Of a DNA stretch of 64,000 bases, positions 37,130-48,312 are shown one piece after another. The notes under the pieces are model-generated. The model had not been told where the DNA came from. It was given only the letters and a program-made list of their open reading frames with translations, and made no database searches. The number at the start of each line of letters is the position of its first letter. The first letter of the stretch is position 1. The DNA is from Siphonodentalium dalli. Taxonomy: Eukaryota; Mollusca; Scaphopoda; Gadilida; Siphonodentaliidae. The stretch covers positions 140,509,954-140,573,953 of the forward strand of contig CP136064.1 in NCBI GenBank assembly GCA_032622095.1, read 5' to 3'. The translations under genes were made by a program, and so were the position numbers.

Positions 37130-37440
37130 GGTATTACTCGGTTGGTTTGATATTATAGGCCTGATTTCAGCCCTTGGTAACCTCATTTCAGCCTTCGACC
37201 TTCGATGTCAGGCTGATAGTGATATGAGGTTACCTTAGGCTGATATCAGGCCTAATATCAAACCAACCAAGAAATGTCCTCTAATTATTATATAACTAGC
37301 AGGGTGACCAGTCGTTGCCCAGGTTAATGCTCCCACTTTTTTACTCTGACCCCAATACCATCACTGTAGACATTTCTAATCTGCACCATTATGATGATTA
37401 TCTTTCTCATAAGAAATAACAAATTAATAGATACATGTAT
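37130..37440. repeat. Foldback-containing repeat, copy 1 (3' side of the LINE)
   Basis: The inverted arms GGTTGGTTTGATATTATAGGCC (in two parts, from 37140) and GGCCTAATATCAAACCAACC (ending 37268) enclose a GTAACCTCAT / ATGAGGTTAC inner pair. The segment downstream of the arms (37270-37416, with CCCCAATACC and TTTCTAATCTGCAC) is also shared with copy 2 at 44149-44450, in direct orientation. No ORF is present. Confidence 0.85.
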
Positions 37441-37449
37441 GTGTAGGGT

Positions 37450-37490
37450 ATTACATAAAGATAAGATAAGATAAGATTTATTAAAACAAA
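37450..37490 (-). repeat. 3' microsatellite tail of the LINE
   Basis: In element orientation the end reads AATAAATCTTATCTTATC followed by further TTATC units. CR1/L2-type elements end in short tandem repeats of this kind in place of a poly(A) tail. Confidence 0.7.
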
Positions 37491-37610
37491 CCATAAAACA
37501 ATGGTGTCTGTCGTAACATAATATATATACAATATACATCTGAGAAAGAAATCATATATTTGGTGACTATAAATTGACTATAATAGGTGAAACATCTGTG
37601 GAGGACCCTG

Positions 37611-40600
37611 TCAGTCTAGAGAGCATGCAATAAATTCACATATCAATTTTGTTTCGCTTGCTGTGTCTGGGTCAAGAAGACATCGAAAATTATTGAAAGA
37701 TTCTTTTGATCCTTGTTGTAAAAATTTTGGTTCAACTTGTTGATTGAGTTTTACAAATAAATTATTTCTTTGGTTAATATTCTTCTTACAGAAAAGGAAA
37801 AAATGTTCTTCGTCTTCTAACTGAAGACATAGAGAGCAAGTTCTTTGAGATAATGTTGGTTTTGGGCGTTTCTGTCTTTCCTTTTCTATGGCTAAATTAT
37901 GAGCACTGATCCTCATTGCACTCAGGTGCCTGGTGAGAGATTTAGGTATCCCTAGTGTTAAATAAGTTTGAGTTTTGAACTCCTTATATATTTTTCCAAA
38001 CAAATAAAGTTTGTTATCCATTGTAACATCTTGTGAATAGGTCTGAAGTTTTTTATCTACATCCGCCTTGTAAGAATATAATATAGGGTCCTCCAAGTTG
38101 TCTGCATCCAATGTTTCTAAGTTTATGTTGAATCTTGTCAAAGAAGAATTTACAATAGAATACCAGGATGGACTGCCTTTATGGAAGAGTTCCTTGTCCG
38201 GTTCAAATATTTCTTTTAAAAAGCGATCGTTTGCCAAGTTGGTAAGTCTAAGCAGGTATTTTATAGCCAGTTTAGTAATAGAATTTGCCATTGGCTCTCT
38301 TCCAAGTTCGCATCTACTGCCCAAATTCGAGGATTTTCGATGAACCCCAAGAGTATACTTGCAAAATCTATTGTGTAATTTTTCAAAGGGTGTTTGATCA
38401 TTGAAAAATGCCTTTGTAGAATAATTCCCAACCAAAATTTCAGATCCATATAATGGTATTGGTTTAATTAGGGTATCAAATAATTTCATATCTGTTTCCC
38501 TACTAGAGAAATTAAAGTCAAGAATTTTTGATTTAAGTGAAAATAGTGCCTTTGAAGCTTGTTTTGCCATGTATTGGGCAGCATGTTTTAAGTTTCCATT
38601 AAAATATAAAGGCAATCCTAGATATTTATAACTGTCAACAATTTCCACTTCATGATCCCCGATGCTAAACAACATCTTGGATTTGTTCCTCCTTGTTTTA
38701 CTAAAAACTAAAGCTTTGGTTTTACCCATGTTCACCTTCAGTTTCCATTTATTACAGTAAGTAGACAGTGCATCCAAACAAGACTGTAGCCCAGATTCAC
38801 TCTCAGAAAGTAGAACCAAATCATCAGCATACATTAGAAGATTAGTTTGTGTTGATTTGAGAGTGATCGGATGTGTTATTGAAAAATCGAAAATTTCAGT
38901 TATATCATTTGTGTATACGTTAAATAAGAGGGGACTCAGTCCATGACCCAGACGAATTCCTTTCCATGAAATTTTTGGGTATGTAACCAGATTTCCTTTT
39001 TTACAACAAATTTTGGTTGTAAGTACATACTCTTGATGAGTTTATAAAATTTTCCACCATGTTTGAGCAATTTTTCAAGCATTCCCTGTCGCCAGACTGA
39101 ATCGAATGCTTTTGAGAAGTCAACAAAGCAGGAATAAACAGGTTTTTTATCGTGATTTATGTATTTGTTGATAATTGTTTTCATTGTAAACAAGTGATCT
39201 GAAGTTCTGTAGTCGGGACGAAATCCTGCCTGAAACTTATTGTATAATTTATTATCTTCTAAAAAATTGTGCAGTCTTTTCTGTAACAAGGAGGTGAATA
39301 ATTTTCCAAGACTACTTGTAATATTAATACAACGATAGTTATTGCATTCATTTATGTCACCACTTTTGTGGATGAATGATATTGATGACAAGTTCCATGC
39401 CTCTGGAAAATAGCACTCAGTTAGTATTCTATTGAACAATCTGACAAGTGAAGGTAATAGGCTGTCACTGCCACACTTTAAGAACTCATTAAGTATGTTA
39501 TCAATACCTGACTCTTTATTTGATTTCATGTTATAAATTCCCTGTTTAACCTCCTTACATTTAAAAGGGAAATCTAGCGGGCTTTTGTTTTGTTGTTGTA
39601 ATTCTACGGATTGCAATCTATTAGGGTCATCATTGTCATCATCATGTTTTGAATAGAGCTGTGACATATATGAGTCCCAATCTGATAATTTTATAGGGTT
39701 CTCTTGTTTTTGTTCCTGTTTTAAATTTGAGATCTTTTTCCAAAATGTTTTGCTATTCTTCCCTATGTTATTGTCAAGCTCTTCTACCAGGGATCGGGAG
39801 TAATTGAATTTTGATTGTTTAATTATTTTCTTGTAATTCCTTCTGAGATTCTGATAGTCTGTTCTAAAATGTGCATTATGGGGTTCCCTATGTAGCTTGT
39901 TAGCCACAGATCTAAGTTGTCTTTTCACTTCCAGGCAGTTTTGATTATACCACTTATGTTTGAATGATCTTTGTTGTTTTTGGTGATGAAAAGTTTTGAA
40001 TGTAACTGATCGGTCAGCAGCTTGTAGTATTATGTTGCTCATATTTGAAGTCAAGTCGTCGACAGTTAAGTTAGGGTTCTCGACTGTATCACAAAAATAA
40101 CTCAAGAAACCTTGTGAAATTTTGTCCCCAATGGCAGTGACATACCTCTCCTTTGACTTGTCATCCCAAATATATCTTCCTTTAAGTTTATTATATTCAT
40201 TTTCTACTGGTTTGCAATTCTTTATAATGGTGGGTGTGCATTTAATAGCCATTCTCAGAGTACAATGATCAGACATCTCATTGGGTGGCAAAACATTAAA
40301 ATATGAAACAGAATCAAATAAACATTCTGAAATTATAAAATAGTCAATGCTGCTACTTCCTTGTGGTGTATAACAAGTGGAACATCCCATGGAGTCACCC
40401 ATAGTCCTGCCATTAAGAAGTCTAAGCTTTGCCTCGATACATAAGTCTAACAAATCTTTACCTTGTTTGTTTACCTGGGAATCTTTGTTGTGTCTCCTAG
40501 GGAGACCAATATCTGTTAGATAATTGCATGTAATCCAACCGTTTGGATCCTTTGGTAAATGTGAAGTACTATCCAGTTCGATGTAGTCAGGTAAATTTTC

Positions 40601-41069
40601 AGTTCGGCCATTAAAATCTCCAATCAATAAAATTTTACCATTTTGGGCAAGCTTCCGTATTGTGTCCCCTATATCTTCCAAATTCTTTTCATTTTCAGTG
40701 GCAGTAAATGTGGTTCTTGGTCTTATATATATGCATGATAAGTAAATATCTGTAGGGAGCCCCATCAGATTACCATCAAGTTTTATCCAAATATAATTGG
40801 GAGAAGTGTTAACAAGAGAAATTGCACTTGATTCAGAGTATTCCAATTTGTAATACAGAATAAGGCCCCCTGATCTGCGTCCCTTCTTTTTTAGTTTTTT
40901 ACCAGGTACATGAATGTGTCTGTATCCAGGGAGGGATATGTCTGACTCCTGGGATGTCCACGTTTCTACCACACCAAAAATATCTTTGTTTTGTAACCGA
41001 ATATTTTCAGAGATCTTTTCTTTGGAAAATCGCCCTTATATTCCAAAACCCAATCTCTATCATCTTCAT
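37611..41069 (-). pseudogene. LINE ORF2: endonuclease-reverse transcriptase, two frameshifts
   Basis: The start chosen is ATG at 41069, because it opens with MKMIEIGFWNI, typical of an APE endonuclease N-terminus. A frameshift near 41035 moves the reading into the 678-codon frame that ends at 38936. That frame holds the endonuclease motifs VETW, LIGDFNGR, SIDYFII and SDHC, then RT segments including HKSGDINECNNYR and motif A (CFVDFSKAFDSVW). A second frameshift near 38970 leads to GHGLSPLLFNVYTNDI, motif C (MYADDLVLL) and the RT C-terminal part ending at 37611. The protein would nick target DNA and copy the element RNA into the site. Total coding length is about 3.46 kb, normal for the family. 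Confidence 0.88.
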
Positions 41070-41649
41070 ATTATAAAAATATTATTAATCACTGTAGAAA
41101 ACTCTCACATGACTAGAGCAGAAAAACAGTTTAAGTAAATCATTACGTTTTCATATATAACATACAGTCTAGGATTTGCAAACCACTCAAAATTGGCTGT
41201 TCTGTTTAAGAGAAATGTTCTAAATATTGGTATGTTATAGTTAACTCGTTGTTTAGTTGTTGTCTTTCATATGATCAGATTGTCCTGATATTTGTACATG
41301 TATGTGTATATAGGTTGTTGAATATATACATGTACATATATAAAGATTATATACCATGTAGTGTACATAATAATTGATATACATGTATGTATGTATACAC
41401 ATATAAAGATTATATATAATGTAGTGTATATAATAATTGACATACATGTACATGTATTAGGTGTGACATAATTCTGCATATGGTTCATATCAGTTACATG
41501 TATGTATTAAATAATTATTCTCTTCTGTTAAGTTTAAGATATTTTAACCAAGATGCTTTTAAGCAGTTTGCAGTTCTAGCCCATCAAAATAACCTGAATT
41601 GAATCTTTATCATATGATTTTACAAACACCAGATTCTGAGTATTTGCCT
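41070..41649. other. Spacer between LINE ORF1 and ORF2, AT-rich
   Basis: No ORF of interest. It contains the AT-rich tandem repeat listed separately and ACATGTA words. Confidence 0.6.
41326..41455. repeat. Two ~66-bp AT-rich tandem units
   Basis: TACATGTA...CATATATAAAGATTATATA...ATGTAGTGTA...ATAATAATTGA occurs twice in succession and starts a third time. Open frames rich in Tyr/Ile on the minus strand here are artefacts of this repeat. Confidence 0.8.
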
Positions 41650-43931
41650 TCACCATTTGGTTGAAAAATTATTGTTGGAAATTTCCATCAATCTGTGGAG
41701 GAGCCCATCAAATTCAGTCTGTCCATACCGAGCCACTCCTCTTGGGCTAGGGTGAGATACATGTAGTTCTCTTCTTGGGGTGTTATAAGGTGCACTTCCC
41801 TTAGGACTTGAGTAGAACCCCTGATCTGAACTGTTAAAAGCTTTCCTAGGGTAGCTGTCCCTTTCCTCTGTGTACATATATTGCTCATACGGTTTGAGTC
41901 CTAGCTTTCGATTCAGATGGGTTTTGATGACTGTTACCAATTCAATAATACCATTTCTGTTCAAATGTATTCCATCATCAATGAATATCTCTTGATTGTC
42001 ACAAGAAATTCTGTCATTATGGACTAAGTCAAATTCCTCTGTATTTTGTATGTTTTTTAGGTCCGAGTTGTATATGTCCACTTTCTTGTTATATTCCCGT
42101 TGCCCCATTCTGTGGAATGCAGGAAGCACAGATATTGAATTACTTATCTTTGACTTTTTGATGTCTCTCACTAGAAGTTTCACTTCTTCCACACATTGAC
42201 TTGCCGTCTTTCTGGTAAGGTCATTACACCCAACTCCTAAGACTAGGTGATCAGCATGCTTCACAGATGTCTCGATATAGTGTCTTACCCCTTCGATGTT
42301 TTTTCTTTCCCGAATCAAGAACTTTAATGAATATGTCCTGGTACTTGTAGATCTTTTTTGAATTGAGTCCATTGCCATGTGAATCCATAATCATAACTAT
42401 TTTATTATTCACAGTCTTAGTTTTAACTGTTTGTTTTGAATTGTTGGTCATCCTCTCGGTGTTTACTGCCAAAGTTTCGAGTGGGTTTTGTTTTTCTCCT
42501 TCCCGGTCAGAAAGTTTCTCTTTGAGTGCCTCATATTCATTTATTAGTTTTCGATTGTCCATGATAACTGTTTTCATATTTTGTTCTAATCCTTGTATAT
42601 GAACTGCTTGTTTATTTAGTTCTGTTCTAAGAGTAGTGTTCTCATTTTGCCGCTGTGTTTTATTAATTTCCAGCTGTGCCTTTATTCTTTCTTCATTCTC
42701 CAGTTGCTGCTGTAATTCCATTACCTTGTCTTTCAGTTGTGCCTCCTTCATACCTTGCTGGTCACTTAAACCATTTCTATTCTCGAGTTGTTGCTGTAAT
42801 CTATTGATCGTGTTTTGTAACTGCAAATTCTTAGTTTTCAGTTGGGTATTTATTCTGTCTTTATTCTCAAGTTGTTTCTGAACTTCAATGTCAATAACTA
42901 CACTACTTTTAGGGTTGTTTTTAGCTTCCTCTTCAAGTCGATCCAGTCGTGTTTTCAGTGCAGTCATTTCAATACTTTTAGTTCCATTTCTGAGTGTAGC
43001 TTCTTCTTTTAGTTTCTCCAATTGTGTTTTCAGTTCAATCGTATCACTACATGTAGTTTTATTTCCGTTTCTAGCTTCTTCTAGTTTATCAAAACGACTT
43101 TTCAGCTCAATCATGTCACAATACTTAGCCTCCAAGGTATTCAGGCTTTTGATCATTCGGTTGCTTCTTTCCTCGAATGTATCAATTCTCTCCGAGAGAT
43201 GATTGATTTCCACACTGCGTCTCTTTTGAATTGTTTTCTTTTGTTTTGGATTTTTAGATGCAGTTGTTTCCTGTTCTGAAACTGAATCAGTATCTGTTTC
43301 TTCTTCTGAGCCAAACAATTTCTTCGGGTAAGTATTATCTATGTTTCCCGTCACCGTCTTCAAAACAGAATCAGCTAATACCTTTGAGGGGGTATTTGAA
43401 TGTATACTGGTATCATGGCTTAAGAAGTCCACAAAGTCTTTGAGTCTAGGAAATTCTTTTTCAGCCCAAGTATGGTATTGTAGACCTTGTACTGTTACCA
43501 CTAATGTTGATGGGAATAGATGAATGTTTACTATTTTCTGTTCACAGAAGATAACTGCAATTGAATTTCCTTGACGATAACTGTGCCATTATTGAGTTTT
43601 AATGGTTTATCAACCCAATTACAGTAGGCATCATCTAACTCTGGGTATTGAACATGGTAACGAAAAGCCAGAACCTTCAGCCAAATCATGAATCTCTCAA
43701 TTGTCGAAATCTTGAAACCCACCATTCGAGCCGCCTCCTCATACAGAGAAAAGTCTATCGATTCAAATGGAGCTTTTGACACTTTTCCAGTGGGCTCTTT
43801 TTTATATGAGAATCTCTATATTTGGTAAATTCTTCTGGATTTGCCCATGTAGATTTAAATTTGTTCACATTTTCCCTTGGAACAAGTTTTGGTAGATTAG
43901 AAAATATTGAGTTGTCACTGACGCTGGTCAT
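41650..43931 (-). pseudogene. LINE ORF1: coiled-coil protein with SGNH/GDSL-type esterase domain, frameshifted
   Basis: The start chosen is ATG at 43931 (MTSVSDNSIF); upstream of it the frame has a stop. Frameshifts near 43770 and 43535 precede a 416-codon frame with a VTVQGLQYHTW segment, an acidic/Ser-rich linker and a long coiled coil rich in LEK/QLEN heptads (43230-42500). The esterase begins with IVMIMDSHGNGL (block I, catalytic Ser in DSHG). After a third frameshift near 42310 it continues with LGVGCNDL (block III, Asn) and DGIHLNRNG (block V, Asp/His). Esterase-bearing ORF1 proteins occur in CR1-clade LINEs and are thought to bind element RNA. The three esterase blocks are intact although the frame is not. 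Confidence 0.85.
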
Positions 43932-44148
43932 GTTTCCTAATTTTGTGGTACTACGATTTAATTCACTATTCCTCTCCCTAATCACCACAAGTCATCTAAT
44001 AAATTGTTGTGTTGTATAACTGGACGTCTGGTATCCACTAGTACTGGATTCACTGCTCAGGTGTGAAGGTTTTCTTCATTAATTTTTTACATTTTAAATT
44101 GTTATAAAATAATGTTCAATCTTCCGGTATGGGAGAGAACTCTATGTA

Positions 44149-44450
44149 CTTGGTTGGTTTGAATATATAGGCCTGATTTCAGACCCATCGGTAACCTCAT
44201 GTCAGCCTTCGATGTCAGGCTGATTGCGATATGAGGTTACCTCAGGCCGATATTTGGTCTAATATCAAACCAACAAAGTAATATCCTCTAAATATTATGT
44301 AACTAGCAGGGTCGTTACCCATGTTAATGCAGTGTGGTATTGTTTTGCCCCTCCCACTTTTTGTCCCTTACCCCAATACCGTCAAGTGCTGTATACATTT
44401 CTAATCTGCACAATTATGTTGATTATCTTTCTCGTTAGAAATTGCCCCTG
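44149..44450. repeat. Foldback-containing repeat, copy 2 (5' side of the LINE)
   Basis: TTGGTTGGTTTGAATATATAGGCC opens the left arm in parts, and TCTAATATCAAACCAAC closes the right arm near 44274. The flank to 44440 (CCCCAATACCGTCA, TTTCTAATCTGCAC) matches copy 1 in direct orientation. It differs by small indels such as an added GCAGTGTGGTATTG. Confidence 0.85.
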
Positions 44451-44949
44451 TTAGACCCCTTTGGAGCCATCTAGAAGTTCCCTCGTGAATTAATATAGAA
44501 TAGACATTCACAAATATAGGTATAGATAAAGATTTTTTAAGAAGTTCCCGGACCCCTGTTGTTGTAATTAGAATGCACTCAGAGATTCTGACTTCAAACT
44601 TGTGCCACCTTCTAATTTACATGTACCGGTATACTACCGGTAGTATTGCTTGATAAGTTGATAGACATGTGTTGATTTGATTTGGGTTAAAAGATTGGAA
44701 AATCAATGCCCCCCCCCCCCCCTTCTCAAAATTATCATTTAAGGAATAATCTTGGTTTTTAATGTAATTACAGTTTAAAGATGGTCTATCTCTCCCTAAA
44801 CCAAGTTTTATATGCAGCAGTTTCCTGAAATATGTATGAAATATCAAAAATAATAAATTTGAATTGAAAACCCCTGTCCGGAAATGCTTCTATCTGACAA
44901 TATTGATTTTATTTTATATTTTCTGGTATATTAGATACATACACATGTA
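44451..44949. other. No supported gene
   Basis: Short frames only. A C-run lies at about 44710-44721 and a TACCGGTA palindrome near 44625-44640. Confidence 0.5.
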
Positions 44950-45210
44950 CAACTAATTTGGGACATTTTACAGCTCGCAAAAATGTTTGGAGTGTAGCAA
45001 GTGGGAGAACTCTATCTCAGATCGCCTGAAAGTTTTATGACATGACGGTTTGTTTGAATGCCTCATAGTGGTGAACATCTACATGTATACCAAATTTCAT
45101 TGAGATCCAAGCAGTTATTAGCACTACTATTCAAGTTATGCCCTGAACAGACATCAGACGGATGGACAGACAGGTGCAAAACAGTATACCCCCCTTTTTT
45201 TAAAAGGGGG
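44950..45210. repeat. Dispersed repeat of the 'GGACAGACAGGTGCAAAACAGTATACCCCC' type
   Basis: It contains ACCAAATTTCATTGAGATCC, GACGGATGGACAGACAGGTG and CAAAACAGTATACCCCCC in succession, ending in a C-run/G-run hairpin (CCCCCCTTTTTTTAAAAGGGGG). I know repeats of this pattern as common in mollusc introns. It is non-coding. Confidence 0.55.
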
Positions 45211-45468
45211 TATGAATATCGATAATTGATATAAGCATTTCCTGACATGTGTCTTCGACTCGATTTTATTATTTTATACCCTGACAATTATAGAAAACAT
45301 ATTTAGGAAGCTATAGATATAAACCCATCTTCAAATGCTGATCACAAACTGATATTAAATCAGTGTTTGTGATTCGGTATAACGCCTTTAGACTCTACTG
45401 TTCAGACTTTTCTGTTTACAGCTACCGGTATAATCTTGTGTGCCAAATACAACTGCAGAGTGGAATAG
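45211..45468. other. No supported gene
   Basis: Holds a CGACTCGA word shared with the dispersed repeat at 45645 and nothing else recognisable. Confidence 0.4.
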
Positions 45469-45544
45469 TGCGGATGAAGATGGATAATTATAAAATCAAG
45501 TGGTAATAATAACTTGATTTTAGAGTTATCCATCTTCATCCGCA
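45469..45544. repeat. 76-bp near-perfect hairpin
   Basis: TGCGGATGAAGATGGATAA at 45469 pairs with TTATCCATCTTCATCCGCA ending at 45544. A second paired segment, TAAAATCAAGT with ACTTGATTTTA, lies inside a loop of about 10 nt. There is one small asymmetry between the stem parts. No ORF is present; it may be a foldback element or a source of hairpin RNA. Confidence 0.85.
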
Positions 45545-45644
45545 ATTCTGACCGAGACCACCTTTTTGACGACGTGTTTTTGGGCCACAAACAATAGAAA
45601 TAATAAACTTAAAAAATTGATATCTGATCACTCGGAGTGTTGAT

Positions 45645-45740
45645 GAGTAGGTTCCTCGACTCGAATCAATATTTTTTACCCCCGAAGCCAAAGAAATAGT
45701 CATTTAGGAGCATCTGATCGGATTGAGTACCGTTAAACAA
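45645..45740. repeat. Dispersed repeat, inverted relative to 35085-35132
   Basis: GGTTCCTCGACTCGAATCAA and CCGAAGCCAAAGAAATAG match the reverse complement of 35085-35132. The following GATCGGATTGAGTACCGTTAA resembles AATCGGTTTGAGTACCTTTAA near 36208. Confidence 0.6.
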
Positions 45741-46179
45741 TTATTTTTGTGTCTAGACTTGATTATAAAGCAAGTTTTCGCAATTGACATGCTTAAAATT
45801 GATATATGCATGGGGAAATGTAACCATCGTTGTCTACATGCCCCGTGTGCGCAACATCTCAAATGAAAAATCCAGTCTCTTGTACTAGTATTTGTAATTA
45901 AACTATTTGTATAGCATTTGTTATTTAAATTTAGAACAGAGCCATAATTTTGTTTAAATGTGCAGATCTACATGTATGATAATAAGGCTTAAGCATCGTG
46001 CAGGGTGGATTTTTCTCATAAAATTAATAAACATATAGGTACAATTATTTGGCACACAAGAGTAGGCACTTTGCTGGAGTCTGATGATGTTAGATGCTGA
46101 TAGTCTAAAGGGTCAGTGTCTGGTTGTTCCCCTTGCAGAGGAGATATAAATGGTTACACGACATTTTGGATCGTCTTAA
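45741..46179. other. No supported gene
   Basis: AT-rich sequence without long frames or clear repeats. Confidence 0.5.
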
Positions 46180-46407
46180 GTCGTTTCGTACCATATTTTT
46201 TTGTAGTTTCGCACCATATTTTTTGTAGTTTCGTACCTTATTGTTTGGTCGTTTCGCACCATGGTGGAAATCAATTCGTCTTTTGATACCAATGATACCA
46301 CATCACTATACATGTACATGTATGTCACACCATAGGGAAACAAATAAATGATTTTCTGCAAAGTACGAAATAAAAAAAAGTAACCAAAAAATATGGTATG
46401 AAACGAC
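46180..46407. mobile_element. 228-bp MITE-like element with ~24-bp inverted ends
   Basis: GTCGTTTCGTACCATATTTT at 46180 matches inverted AAAATATGGTATGAAACGAC ending at 46407 with a mismatch or two. The left side carries three further direct copies of (G/T)TTTCG(T/C)ACC(A/T)T within 80 bp. A partial relative lies at 34785-34855, and inverted echoes (GGTACGAAAT, GGTGCGAAAC) at 36292-36350. Confidence 0.6.
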
Positions 46408-47184
46408 AATGGTATCGGATAGTGAAATAATGAAGAAGTCACTATAGTTGTATATCATTTATATGGTCACAATATATATAATGCAACGTGAAAGTTGATA
46501 TGACATCTGTTCTGTTCGACTTCAGGTGTACTCAATTTCTACTCCGGCAATGTTCAGAATCCTATCCATTGATAATCCAACGACACTGGTATGAAGCGTC
46601 TAGAACTTAGAATCCATATTTAATATAAATTATAAATCCTTCAGACTTTCAGTGTTACCGATCTCCATTCTCCAGAATCAACAACTGACTGTTCAAGGCG
46701 GTTCCACTCAATGGTTGTTTTTAAGAAGTCATCGTAATGAGTAATGTACAGTGCTAGTACGCAGTAATTGAACGATTCTCTGATGGTGCTGTTAGCACTT
46801 GTTGAACACCTCCTAAGTTCTCCACCAGATTTTGACAGACACTCCCTGCCACACTGAGGACAGTAACAGTACTAACACTAACACTCACACTGACAGTGAA
46901 TAGGCCTACTGGTAGTCGAAAATCTACGGGATACTAAATATATAGTCAATTTTGGACCAGCCTACTGTAGTACTGACTACTGGTACTGGTACAGTGGTAG
47001 TGATGCAGTCCTCAAATTTGGTTGCTTTATTTTCCTTGTCTTCTTCGAATAATTTTTTTTGAGTTACCCGGTAGATGTAGATTATTCATTTGTAGAATAA
47101 CAATCAATTATCATGACAATCGTCGTCAACAACGAATGACATTGATAATTTGATCGATTCAATGATTGTTGACACTGTGACTTG
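46408..47184. other. No supported gene
   Basis: Short frames only; CTACTGGTA-like words recur near 46910-47000. No RNA gene is visible. Confidence 0.5.
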
Positions 47185-47385
47185 GTGAATTTAAATTTTA
47201 AGTCTCGCTGTCCTTGCTATCTTCGTCGGCTGGTTCGTGTAAAATGGGCCAATATTGAAACGCAAGCCATCAAAGGCATCTTCAGTATCTGCCATAGATG
47301 AAGTATCCTCCGCAACACGTAACTCGTCGTCATTTTCGTGATTAGAGTCACTTTCAGACGCGGAAATACTGTGTGCAGAAGCCAT
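47185..47385 (-). CDS. Possible acidic N-terminal exon or pseudogene, unrecognised
   Basis: ATG at 47385 is preceded by a promoter-like segment. The peptide is Ser/Glu/Asp-rich at the start (MASAHSISASESDSNHEND...), a composition common in N-termini of invertebrate regulatory or transposon-encoded proteins. The called frame ends at 47191 with a basic tail. A one-base shift near 47255 gives a more acidic ending (HEPADEDSKD) and a stop at the same place, so a frameshift is likely. A weak resemblance to the acidic leader of P2X7-like C-terminal-domain proteins is an impression only. The gene could equally continue by splicing. Confidence 0.3.
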
Positions 47386-47640
47386 TTTTCGTAAACAGTT
47401 CGTCTGCAGGGGCAATTCCCACTTTGACGTCACGGGTTTTGCGGTCACGTGACTGGAGCAAAATCAGCTAAGAAATAATAATCGATTTTTAAAAGTCGCT
47501 AAAAACACGTTTATCGATAAAATTATATCTAATTTTTTATTGGATGTTATATTTGAACCTTATGCACACCAAACTAGCGATATAACATTGAAATGATAAA
47601 CATTTAACAGTTCCCATTTAACGAAAGACATTTTTTCAGC
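47386..47640 (-). promoter_or_regulatory. Promoter-like region of the 47385 ORF, shared with 33479-33830
   Basis: On minus, TTAAATGGGAACTGTTAAAT (near 47618) is followed about 180 bp later by GTGACGTCAAAGTGGGAA (near 47438), about 50 bp before the ATG. A full CRE (TGACGTCA) and an E-box-like CACGTGAC lie there. The same two words with similar spacing occur on plus at 33515-33735, so both were probably copied from one 5' region. Confidence 0.4.
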
Positions 47641-47999
47641 AACTTGCTGTCTTGTATTATGAATAAGTGGTGACAATGACTAGAGAGATGCAGAATCAGT
47701 AGCCTTGATATTATAGTTTATATTATCAAACATTTCTTCTGACTTAAGTGATTGTGGATAAGTGGGTCGTAGAACAGTTTTCTTTTTTGTGAACCAGTAG
47801 AACCTGTTAGTTTTAATGGTCTATTCTCATGTATTGGATTCACAAATATTATCATTACTCTGAAGAAATAGCGAAAATTTACTTAAACACTCAGAGTGAT
47901 CAGAATCTAGACCATGTTTTTCATAATTTTTTTGCGCAATATAACATCTGAATTGATGGAGAGAAAATTATATTGTTTGTGTTTAAAATAAAAGGTTTC
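47641..47999. other. No supported gene
   Basis: AT-rich sequence with short frames only. Confidence 0.5.
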
Positions 48000-48312
48000 A
48001 TTGCATATACCGGTACCGATCAGTTCTACAATTATCGGGTTGGGCTTACCAAATTACCTGGTAATCTGTGACTCACAGAAATATCTCCCTGTTATTTCAA
48101 CACCACTGTCCTTATATCAACGATCAACTTGTTCGTGTTTTCATCAGATGTTCTGGTATTCCGAATACTCGTATACTGTCCTTTCTACCATGTTGTTCGA
48201 TATCATCTAGACGAAACCGTTGTGCTTGTACTGTCTTAAGCATACGTCTGGGGTCTGTTTGTTTTCTTTCCTCGGAATTTATGAGTTGCTTAATGTGTTG
48301 CTTCATTTTCAC
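48000..48312 (-). pseudogene. LINE ORF1 fragment (RRM part)
   Basis: The minus-strand reading contains RLDDIEQHGRKDSIRVFGIP, the classic junction of coiled coil and RRM in L1-type ORF1 proteins. After a stop/frameshift near 48125 it continues in other frames with DISVSHRLPG and a PDN/PIIVEL-like segment toward 48010. Several frame changes show decay. No ORF2 is next to it. It is of a different type from the esterase ORF1 at 41650-43931. Confidence 0.7.

Larger units (their letters stand above)
37441..44100 (-). mobile_element. Nearly full-length CR1-type LINE retrotransposon (frameshifted)
   Basis: In minus-strand order the element has a short 5' leader (~44100-43932), ORF1 (43931-41650), a ~580-bp intergenic stretch, ORF2 (41069-37611) and a 3' UTR ending in a short microsatellite at 37455-37480. 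An esterase-type ORF1, an APE-type endonuclease and this RT type together indicate the CR1/L2 group. Several single frameshifts have inactivated both ORFs, but stop codons are few, so insertion is fairly recent. Its 5' end is estimated from where ORF1 flank similarity stops. Confidence 0.85.

Noticed and set aside
41253-41488. Tyr/Ile-rich frames on minus
   Set aside because: Produced by the AT-rich ACATGTA tandem repeat.
42363-43202. Plus-strand Ser/Phe/Cys-rich frames (42363-42602, 42636-42881, 42888-43202)
   Set aside because: They are antisense shadows of the coiled-coil region of the LINE ORF1.
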